Below, one piece after another: positions 1 through 6,999 of a stretch of DNA of 21,979 nucleotides. The DNA lies in contig CABFPE010000043.1 in the NCBI GenBank assembly GCA_900660155.1, positions 954,958-976,936 of the forward strand. The letters run 5' to 3'. Positions within the stretch are counted from its first letter, which is position 1; each line of letters starts with the position of its first letter. Position numbers and translations under genes: made by a program. This DNA is from Hofstenia miamia. Its lineage: Eukaryota; Xenacoelomorpha; Acoela; Hofsteniidae. The notes under the pieces are model-generated. The model saw only the letters and a program-made list of their open reading frames with translations, was not told the origin of the DNA and made no database searches.

Positions 1-12
1 AGAGAGAGAGAG
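1..12. repeat. (AG)n tract at the window edge
   Basis: Six AG units precede the RT motif B segment directly. A similar (GA)n tract at 11420-11438 precedes the homologous downstream segment in copy B, so both copies switch sequence at an AG run. Confidence 0.7.
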
Positions 13-776
13 GCACAGGTTGAGTTTTAGGCCAGGCATATTCCAGGGAGACAGCTTATCACCACTACTGTTTGTAGTTAGCTTAATCCCTATCACAGAA
101 AAGTTAAAGGAGACAGGCATAGGGTATAAGTAGGAGAAGAATGGTAGAGAAGTGAGTCACCTATGGTACATGGACGAACTGAAGATGTATGCTAGTTCAA
201 GGAAGATGTTGCAGAAGCAAGTGGAGCCATTGGAGAAGGCAAGCAGAGGTTCAGGATTGGAGTTTGGATTAGGAAAGTGTGTGGCAGTGACAATGACTGA
301 GGTACATGTATGAAGGGGAATGGTTTGAGGACGAGCAGTGGGAATAAGGTTGAGGAAGTCCAAATGGGGTACAAGTATTTAGAAGTAATAGAGATTGACA
401 GAACAGATCACGAGGAAGAGTAAGGAAGCTATTACAGAAGTGAGCATTGAATCAGCAAAATAGTATAAAAGCAATTAATACATGGGCAATACTAGTGTTG
501 AGATATTTGGCAGGAATTGTTATGTGGAACAAGAATTACCTTAGGGAGCAGACAAGGATTCAAGGAAGGTAATAGCAACACAGAGGGATAAACTACAGGA
601 AGGCATATGACAGCAGATCACATAGGTGGGTATTGAGGATGCTAGAGGCAAATTGAGTTTCACAGAAATGGGTTGAGTATGAGAGAATAACGAATAACGA
701 ATTGTTATGTGGAACAAGAATTACCTTAGGGAGCAGACAAGGATTCAAGGAAGGTAATAGCAACACAGAGGGATTT
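13..776 (+). pseudogene. RLE-type non-LTR retrotransposon, RT motifs B-C then scrambled thumb segment (copy A)
   Basis: Reading from 14, the frame gives a classic RT motif B (GIFQGDSLSPLLF) and motif C, followed by a stretch containing LEFGLGKCV, typical of R2/R4-type reverse transcriptases. It is dead: a TAG interrupts the frame at 131-133, and motif C reads YMDE at 167-178 where YMDD is expected, so the second catalytic aspartate is glutamate. A one-base deletion after 298 relative to copy B shifts the frame. From about 430 stops are frequent. At 590-690 a fragment of RT motif A (NYRKAYDS) appears downstream of motif C, out of normal order. It is flanked by a 75-base direct repeat (514-588 and 700-774). 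The clade name rests on remembered family features, not a search. Confidence 0.8.
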
Positions 777-777
777 C

Positions 778-1317
778 TACTTAAATGGAGATGTTGATAG
801 GTTGTACATGGCAAGGCATAAAGGAGGGAAAGGACTGCTAAGTGTGGAGGAAACTGTTGAAGCAGAAGCACTAGGACTAAAGGAATACATAGAAGCACAA
901 CTTAGAGGGTCACTACTGGAGATCACTAAGAAGTTAAGGAAGGTAAGAGCTGAGAGTGAAGGAAAGATAGCATACCAGAGTAGGATGGAATCAGAGAGGC
1001 AAATAAAGCATAGGCATAACGCAATGCATGGAAAATACTGGAGGAACACAAAAAAATGTGACAGAGAAGAAAGCTACAAGTGGTTAAAGAAAGCAGTACC
1101 GAAAAGAGAAACAGAAGCACTGATAATTGCAGCACAGGAGCAACCAAGAAGAACAAACTTGGTGAAGAAACATATAAACAGAAGAGTGGTAAGTTATAAG
1201 CGTAGGCTATGTAAGAAAGAGTATGAGACAGTAGATCATCTGATAGCAGGGTGTGAGAAGTTGGCGCAGAATGAGTATAAGTTCAGGCGTGACAAGGTGG
1301 GACAAATGGTAAAGTAG
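778..1317 (+). pseudogene. RLE retrotransposon C-terminal linker and zinc-knuckle domain (copy A)
   Basis: The open frame reads from DRLYMARHKGGKG to the stop at 1315-1317. It belongs to the region between RT and endonuclease in R2/R4-type proteins, including the conserved SVEETVEAEALGLKEYI segment. Near its end it has the CCHC zinc-knuckle region ending in HLIAGC. The expected first cysteine of C-x2-C-x8-H-x4-C is arginine (CGT at 1201-1203), so the knuckle is broken. The terminal TAG falls where the family usually has a tryptophan, which suggests TGG to TAG. The frame has no start of its own; it is an internal piece of a polyprotein. The same frame exists at 12114-12653. Confidence 0.8.
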
Positions 1318-1815
1318 AGCTTAAGCAGGTAGCATGTGTTAGAAGCAGGAGACAAGTGGTATGAGCACAAACCACAGGGCATGATAGAAAATAAGAAGGT
1401 TAAGATACTGTGGGACTTCAATGAGCAAGGTAATAGAAGCACGGAGACCTGGCATAGTAGTGGTAGACAAAGAGAAAAGATTGAGAATAGTGATAGACAT
1501 AGCAGTACCAAAGGAGAGGAATATAGAAAGCAAGGAGAAAGAGAAGATAGACAAGTACAGGGAGTTGGCAGAGGAAATAGAAAAGCTGTGGAAGTTAAAG
1601 AAGGTTGAGGTAATCCCCATAGTCGTATGAGCACTAGGAGCAGTGAGTAAGAAGCATAAGAGATAATTGGAGGAGTTGGGTAGCACAGAAGGCAGCATTG
1701 TTAGGAACAACTAGAGTCCTGAAGAAATCTCTCAGACTCCCTGGGAACTGGTGAGTTCCCCGAGCTGAGGGGATACCAGCATGAAGCTGTGAGAAGTAAC
1801 AAGAATAATAATAAA
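1318..1815 (+). pseudogene. RLE endonuclease domain and 3' end (copy A)
   Basis: After the stop the same frame continues to about 1415 (LEAGDKWYEHKP...KVKILWDF), then shifts to the frame of 1421. That frame carries the endonuclease core of R2-type elements: ARRPGIVVVDKEK then IDIAVP. The first aspartate of the PD-(D/E)xK nuclease motif is glycine (GGC at 1451-1453); the later aspartate remains. Further on, VIPIVV is followed by a TGA, then a second stop before LEELG. The 3' tail with TCCCTGGGAACTGG and GATACCAGCATGAAGCTGTGAGAAG ends in an AAT-rich run at about 1803-1813, like the other family ends in this window. Confidence 0.8.
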
Positions 1816-2050
1816 ATGACTTTATTTAAAACTGAATATTAAAATTAAAAGAAGAAAAACAAATATTACAGAGCAGAGAAAAAACTTTTTACATGTATTT
1901 GAATTATCATATTCAGTGCTTAAGAAGTTTATCATATGACGCATTAATTTACCTTTAAAAAGTCTATGAGTATCAAAAACAGAGACATCTGTTTTAATGT
2001 GCAGGTAATTTGCAAGCCTTGTAACACGACTAAAATAAGATTGCCGAGCA
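1816..2050 (-). pseudogene. 3' end of a Jockey/CR1-type LINE, minus strand (copy A)
   Basis: The minus-strand frame (stop near 1822, readable from about 2045) contains SYFSRVTRLANYLH...FKGKLMRH. This has the usual form of the last residues of Jockey/CR1-type LINE proteins, where an R-x-x-x-LP/LH element is followed by FK-x-x-L. A hydrophobic, low-complexity tail follows. It may be the distal part of the LINE at 2237-4090, separated from it by the RLE fragment at 2050-2236. That link is inference; it could be a separate copy. No catalytic motif lies in this piece. Confidence 0.5.
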
Positions 2051-2236
2051 TAAGAGATACTTGGAGGAGTTGGGAATACCAACGTACAGAGGAGCGTTAG
2101 CACAGAAGGCAGCATTGTTAGGAACAGCTAGAGTCCTGAGTAAAGCTCTCAGACTCCCTGGGAACTGGTAAGTTCCCCGAACTGAGAGGGATACCAGCAT
2201 GAAGCTGTGAGAAGTAATGAAATAATACTAATAATA
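2050..2236 (+). pseudogene. Second, 5'-truncated RLE retrotransposon 3' end (copy A)
   Basis: The stretch repeats the last part of the RLE element. It encodes HKRYLEELG..., AQKAALLGTARVL and ALRLPGNW, then the 3' sequence GATACCAGCATGAAGCTGTGAGAAGTAA, and ends in AATAATACTAATAATAAT. It is cleaner than the equivalent at 1650-1815: the tyrosine replaces a stop and the IPTYRGALAQK segment is present. So it is an independent, 5'-truncated insertion, as expected for target-primed reverse transcription. It sits between two minus-strand LINE segments. Confidence 0.8.
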
Positions 2237-4090
2237 ATGTATTGTACCACAAAGTGGTGTATACAAATAGATTAAAATGAATATATACAGAGAAATATGA
2301 ACAAAGTTAGAGAAATTAGTGACATGAGGCACAGGTACAAAAAGAGAAGGGATCACATTTATATTGAAGACCAAATTGAGATAAGGAAGAAAGAAGAAAT
2401 GAGAGGAGCTGATTTTTAAAAATTCGAGGGTTACACCAAGGATCAATTTCTAGATTTGAGATAGTGAAGTTAGCAAGAGCGTTTATACAAAATAAATAAT
2501 TATGAGAAAGAATTGCTTTATTAATGTGAGGGAGATGAAACTTGACATAAGAGGAAGAATAAGAATTTGAGAATTTAAGAAAATTGGAAATATTGAAACC
2601 ATTAGTGTCAAGAAGTAATTTGTTAAGAAAAGTGAGATCTAGAAACTTAAGGTACAGGGAAATTGGCAAATTCTAGACTTAAGAAGAAGTTTTAGGTAAG
2701 CTTGATTAGAAGAGAAGATCCAGGAAAATCCGCAATGTAAGAGTTTGTCAAGTTTAATAGAAGAGGAATTTAGACATCAGCATTGGGAATTATAGCAGAG
2801 ATTGGAGAGATGATATGATTTAAGGAGAATTAAGTGAATTCGGCAGTGAAGAATAAGGAAATCGAGAGAAGAAGAGAACTTCTTAGTTTTTAATGAAACA
2901 TGTTTTGACCATGAAAGTGAGGAGGAAATTATTACACCAAGATCCCGGACATTATGGTTAAAATGAATCGGAGTATCATTTAGATAGAAAACAGGAGAAA
3001 TGAAGGTTTTAGAAGAACAGAAAAGAAGAGCTTTCATTTTGGAGATATTGAATGGAAGCCCATTAGTAGATGACCAGAGTTCAGCCTAAACAATGCTTGA
3101 CTGTATAATATTTGAAATAGAAGAGAAAATGAGAGTGTCATCAGCATATAGCATGCAATCAGAATTAGAGTAAAAAAGTGCGGAATAGGACCATTGATAA
3201 ATAATGTGAAGAGAAACTTGAGGTAAACCAGAAGTACCAGGACGTTCATCAGAAAATACGGAGTCAATGCAAATTAACTGAGATCTGTAAGTAAGATAAT
3301 CAGCGATGAGAGAAATGAAGGAAGAGTCAATACCAAGTTTTGAAAGTTTGCTCAGTAAGATACAATGAGGAACTTTTTCAAAGACTTTTTGAAAGTCAAG
3401 GTAGACGCAAAAAAGAGAAAATTATGATCAAAATGAGAATAGACCCTATCGAGAAATTGTAGAATGGAAAGTGCAGTAGATTTGTGCGACATAAATCCAT
3501 ACTGAGATTTTGATATCAGTGGGCGAAGGATAGGATAAAGACCGTTAAATATAACTTTTTCAAAGATAAGAGATAGGTGAGAAGAACAGTGGTGTTGGGG
3601 AAGATTTTTGCCCGTTTTGAAAATAGGAACAACTAAGGCAATTTTTCCATATTTTAGGGAATGTAGTTGTTAGGAGGAGAGAACGAAAGAGCTGGAAGAA
3701 AGCGTCAGCAAGGGAAGACGCAATCTCTTTAATAAAAGAAGTGGACAATTGATCAAATGGAATGGAATGAGACTTCAGAGATGAAATGATTTTAAAGATT
3801 GTATGTGTGTGGAGAGAAAGATTTGGGAATGATTTCAGATAGACTTAAAGATTCTGAATTTAAAGAATGCGAATTATTGGGAAGGCTTTTGGCAGAGAAA
3901 AACAGAGGTATTCATTAAAAAGATTAGAAATGTTTCTGGGTGAATGAGCAACTTTGACATTAAATGCAAGTGTAGAGGAAATTGATTTAGTTTTAGAAAT
4001 TTATTTGATCAGTTTGTGCGAAGCATTGAGAGAAATATTAGAATAAAAAGACTAAAGAAAAGAAACTTTATCAAGTTCAATTGAGTCAGA
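2237..4090 (-). pseudogene. Decayed Jockey/CR1-type LINE reverse transcriptase, minus strand (copy A)
   Basis: Read from about 4090 down to 2237, the frames in order show: a segment before the RT (SPRNISNLFNEY); FIKEIASSLADAF and FPKIWK; FQNGQKSSP and ISYL (for PIFKNG-x-KSSP and PISLL); YGFMSHKSTALSIL; motif A YLDFQKVFEKVPH (usually LDFSKAFDKVPH); GLPQ with a damaged motif B; motif C CMLYADDT; then RDLGVIISSSLSWSKH. So RT order is preserved and YADD is intact, but at least three frame changes and several stops (for example TAG in the equivalent of 'SSIV*AELW') make it non-functional. The C-terminal part at 2316-2669 is a longer open piece. Clade within Jockey/CR1 unresolved. Confidence 0.75.
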
Positions 4091-4111
4091 TAATGATGAT
4101 GATGATGATGA

Positions 4112-4153
<42 letters not shown>
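4091..4153. repeat. (GAT)n then (AT)n microsatellite (copy A)
   Basis: A run of GAT units passes directly into about 20 AT units. The copy at 15431-15501 is 13 bases longer and contains an N at 15466; this is the clearest length difference between the two copies. Confidence 0.9.
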
Positions 4154-4156
<3 letters not shown>

Positions 4157-4640
4157 TTGAGTCTGCGGAATTTAAGGATTTATTAATCGATCAATCGCAA
4201 ATATATGCTTAACTATTAATCAGATTCACTTCTGCGTGAAAGAGCATTTAGTTTTGTTGGTTACATTGTTAAAAAGGCACGTTCATCACTTGGAAGAAAT
4301 ATTGCTAATGTGTTTGTGTGTTTGCGTAGATGGTTATTTGAGAATTTTTGAAAGAGAAAACTTCCATTACTGCACCTTAACTGAATTTTTCACTAACTTT
4401 TGGAGCAAAAATTTTATTAAATTCAAATTTAACAGTGTAGATTAAGTCTTAATTTTTTAACTTATATATATATATATATGACATAATTTATCTAGATTTT
4501 AGCTTGTTTCTTATTCCATGATGTGTTGTTTAGATTAGCAGCGTTTTTGCGTATATGCTCATGTTAGTCGACTTCATTAAATAAGAAATTTTATTTTATT
4601 CTATTGTAAAGAAATTTAGAAAACGAAGATAAAGATAAGA
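4154..4640. other. No recognisable gene (copy A)
   Basis: The stretch is AT-rich. One 69-codon plus-strand frame (4236-4445) has a hydrophobic start but no domain I recognise, and I do not consider it a gene. A short (AT)n tract lies at 4463-4480. Confidence 0.6.
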
Positions 4641-5372
4641 GGAGAGCTTTTGGAAGTTAAAGTAATCCCAAAAGTAGGAGGAGAATTAGGAGCAATTAAC
4701 ACAAAGCATAACAGGAACTTGGAAATGTCATCATTACCAATATAGGGAGAGCCGTATTTTAGGAGCAGCTTCATACTTCCTGGAAATGGGTAATTGTGAA
4801 TTTGTGAAGATGCAAGGCAAAAGAGAAAGCAAATTTTTTGCTATGGTAGCAATTGAAAATTAAGACAACTACAAAATTAAGCATTTTATATTTAAAAATT
4901 TTTATTCTGTAAATCTAGTAATTAACAAAATTTGCAGGGTGTAACAAGTTGACGCACAATGAGTATACTCTCAGGGATGCCAATTTGGGTCGTATTGTAC
5001 ATTGAAGTTTAAATAGGCAGCAAGGATTTGCAGCAGGAGATGAGTGAAATGACTATAAGCCACAGTGAGTCATAGAGAATGAGAATATTAGGATATTTGG
5101 TCATAAAATCACGGTAGCCAGGCATAGTAGTTGCTAAAGTTTATGAAAGCTAGCAAAAGTTGCAGTAGTCCCAGAAGCAGTACTAGGAGCAGTAAGCAAA
5201 AAGCATAAAACACACTTGGAGGAATTAGTATTACCAAAGTTGGAAAGGGCGTAGGCAGCATTGTTAGGAGCGGCTAGAGTCCTGTGGAAAGCTCTCAGAA
5301 TTGGTGAATTCCTCGAGTTGGGTGTGAAATTATAATAATAATAATAATAATAATAAAAATAATAATAATAAC
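4641..5372 (+). pseudogene. Older, diverged RLE retrotransposon 3' fragments with (TAA)n tail (copy A)
   Basis: Two pieces can be aligned by eye with the RLE element. At 4650-4800 the frame gives LLEVKVIPKVGGELGAI...KHNRNLE, matching VEVIPIVV-GALGAVSKKHKR-LEE. At 4930-5330 a piece begins at the zinc knuckle (AGCNKLTHNEYTLRDANLGRIVH). It continues through FAAGDE-NDYKPQ and VAVVPEAVLGAVSKKHKTHLEEL to AALLGAARVLWKALRIGEF. It ends in a (TAA)n tract at 5331-5371. Divergence from the main copy is much higher, with many stops, so these are older insertions of the same family. They could be one element broken by a 130-base insertion (4800-4930) or two elements. Confidence 0.7.
5331..5371. repeat. (TAA)n microsatellite (copy A)
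   Basis: About thirteen TAA units with one interruption follow immediately after the diverged RLE 3' end. Elements of the R4/Dong group are known to end in or insert at TAA repeats, so the tract may be the target site. Confidence 0.85.
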
Positions 5373-5413
5373 TGCTTACAAAGTTTGACTTTAAACTTAA
5401 ATTGAAAATTATT

Positions 5414-5416
<3 letters not shown>

Positions 5417-5462
<46 letters not shown>
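5417..5462. repeat. (AT)n tract, right breakpoint of copy A
   Basis: A pure AT run of about 22 units. Copies A and B are the same up to the start of this run and differ after it: here GAAAGATTTTTAAG follows, in copy B TTAAGGTGTGTC follows. Confidence 0.9.
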
Positions 5463-5466
<4 letters not shown>

Positions 5467-5604
5467 GATTTTTAAGACTAAATGTGTTTGAATTATGAGA
5501 ATAAAATCTTTTATTATCGACTCATTTCGACATTCTAATTTGTCATTTTTAAGATTATTAACCGCTGTTTTTTCCTTCTTTTTCAAAATATATTTAGCTT
5601 GCTA

Positions 5605-5630
5605 ATGTCCCAGGACATGTATTTTTAATA
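5605..5630. repeat. Partial terminal inverted repeat, left end of the mariner-like element
   Basis: ATGTCCCAGGACATGTATTT and the next six bases match the inverted inner part of 6521-6545 (GTCACAGGACACTC, then ATTTTTAATA). The outer GGGTGGCC portion is absent here, so this end is truncated or replaced. Confidence 0.6.
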
Positions 5631-6520
5631 AAACACAGTATTTTTAAGTGAAGCACACAGAAACATATATATTCAGCAAAAAAGAGAGCTTTATTATAAA
5701 CAAAGCAGAAAACAACTAGAGCAATTTCTATTAACTTGGGAATGAACCAGTTTCTAATCATGTTGGCCCATGATTCCTGGTTGATATTGTCATTAACGAA
5801 ATAAAGACCAATCAAATGTTCAGATGTCACTGCAGCTCAAATCCTGACATGTGGAGGATTATTTTCAACTTCTTTTTTGTAAAAGGGGTTTTCTTTAGCC
5901 CAGAAATATATGTTTCGACTTTTAGAACTTTTATAAATGGCGCATTTACTGCAAAATATTATCTTTCTGTGATTTCTTGGACCATCAGGAAAGCGATTTA
6001 AAAATTTCTCACAGAAATCTTTTCTTCGATCCATATCTTCATCTGACAACTGATTTACCGACATGGGCTTATAAGCAATAAGCTTTGACATCCAAGTCCT
6101 TTTTCATATGATCCATCATGGTAGCCCTTGGTATTCCATGTTCAGCAGTTTTCTGGTGGATTTCTTGGGAGACTGTTGCAGTAATTCGTGAACACCAGCA
6201 CACGTTTCCTTTCGTGTTTCAGGCATGCGACTTCTTGCCTGATACAGAACCCTACCTGTTTCAAAAACTTTCTTCTCCCCACAGATTACTTCTTGATAGC
6301 ACGGGCTTTCCAAATCTTTCTGTGAAAGCCCTTCTAATATTTTCAATAGTCATGTCATTCCTGATGCGGTGGTGAACCCAAACAGCAGCAATTAAGCGCT
6401 CTTCAACAGTAAATACACTGATGTCAGTAATAACCTGAAAAAATAAATGAAATAAATTATTTTAACAACATTAGAATATTAAAATCAATCATATTTAATC
6501 ATATTTAACAGCATTAAAAT

Positions 6521-6562
6521 ATTAAAAATTGAGTGTCCTGTGACTTTTCGGCCACCCTGTAC
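6521..6562. repeat. Terminal inverted repeat of the mariner-like element (transposase 5' side)
   Basis: On the minus strand it begins TACAGGGTGGCCGAAAAGTC and continues ACAGGACAC. This GGTGGCC-AAAAGT form is typical of DUF4817-type mariner relatives. The inner 25 bases match 5605-5630 in inverted orientation with few differences; the outer 16 or so bases have no partner at the left end. Confidence 0.75.
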
Positions 6563-6589
6563 AAAAACAGATCTTTTTAAACCATTCAA

Positions 6590-6915
6590 GTCATACTATG
6601 ATGAAGTTCATAAAAAATACAGTTAAGAATCTTGGAGATAGAATGTTTACAAGTTGTTCAAATTATGAAAATTTTACAAAGCGCCTAGAAAAACTTATTA
6701 ATGATCTTGAAAAGTGGCCCTCCACAAGAATTAATTAACAAAGTGATTAATGCTAAATTCATATACAATAACAATAAGCAACAGCGTGAAAAAGAAAAAA
6801 CTAAGATATTTTGGACATTACCTTACATCAAAAAGAATGCCGTAACATTAAAGAAACAACTCAAAATGTTAAACAAAAATCTATTAGTATCAAGAATTTG
6901 TCCAATATAAACATT
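6590..6915 (+). pseudogene. C-terminal reverse transcriptase fragment, Penelope-like
   Basis: The first frame reads FIKNTVKNLGDRMFTSCSNY, ENFTKRLEKLINDLEKW and hits a stop. A shifted frame from 6701 continues SGPPQELINKVINAKF, then WTLPYIKKNAVTLKKQLKML. The pattern of a basic L-x-x-R-x-x-x-C-S start, an EL-x-x-LI-x-x-L helix, GYP-x-x-LINKVI and LPYIKG-x-x-x-LKK is that of the segment after the RT palm in Penelope-like retroelements. Here G-Y-P has become G-P-P. A frameshift at about 6700 and no visible catalytic core make it a remnant. No GIY-YIG endonuclease is visible downstream; an (AT)n tract follows at 6972. Assignment is from remembered family shape only. Confidence 0.45.
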
Positions 6916-6971
6916 GATTAAAACACAAAATATTATCAAAAACAAGGATAAAGTATCCATTGATTTGTCAT

Positions 6972-6999
6972 CTATATATATATATATATATATATATAC
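6972..6999. repeat. (AT)n microsatellite
   Basis: Fourteen AT units downstream of the Penelope-like fragment. Confidence 0.9.

Larger units (their letters stand above)
700..5441. repeat. Copy A of a 4.7-kb direct duplication
   Basis: This block recurs at 12036-16790 in the same orientation. The offset is 11,336 bases before the (GAT)n tract and 11,349 after it. All open frames compared between the blocks translate identically, including those in long-dead elements. Partial homology extends left to 224 (11436 in copy B) with a rearranged junction. Confidence 0.95.
5605..6562 (-). pseudogene. Mariner-like transposon with DUF4817-type transposase, internally deleted
   Basis: The minus-strand frame starts near 6435 (ISVFTVEERLIAAVWVHHRIRND, helix-turn-helix region). 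It continues through FETGRVLYQARSR and QQSPKKSTRKLLNMEYQG, slips frame for MMDHMKKDLDVKAY, and returns for LSDEDMDRRKDFCEKFLNRFP. IIFCSKCAIY stands where ILFSDEAHF is expected, so the first catalytic aspartate is gone. A TGA at 5837-5839 replaces a likely tryptophan (HVRI-stop). After ESWANMIRNWFIPKL the homology ends: about 130 residues with the other two catalytic acids are missing. The right end carries an inverted repeat (TACAGGGTGGCCGAAAAGTC on the minus strand, 6521-6562). Only its inner part recurs at 5605-5630. Non-functional. Confidence 0.85.

Noticed and set aside
593..1710. Long minus-strand frames rich in L, S, F and P opposite the RLE element (also 12013-13046)
   Set aside because: They are antisense shadows of a strongly purine-rich plus strand; the plus-strand frames carry the recognisable domains.
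4236..4445. 69-codon plus-strand frame, duplicated at 15585-15794
   Set aside because: Its conservation is only the block duplication. No domain, no promoter or splice context, AT-rich composition.
5134..5586. 150-codon minus-strand frame with runs of Y and I-Y
   Set aside because: It is mostly translated (AT)n and (TAA)n microsatellite, plus antisense of the diverged RLE fragment.
6118..6375. 85-codon plus-strand frame
   Set aside because: Antisense of the mariner-like transposase, which has clear family motifs on the minus strand.
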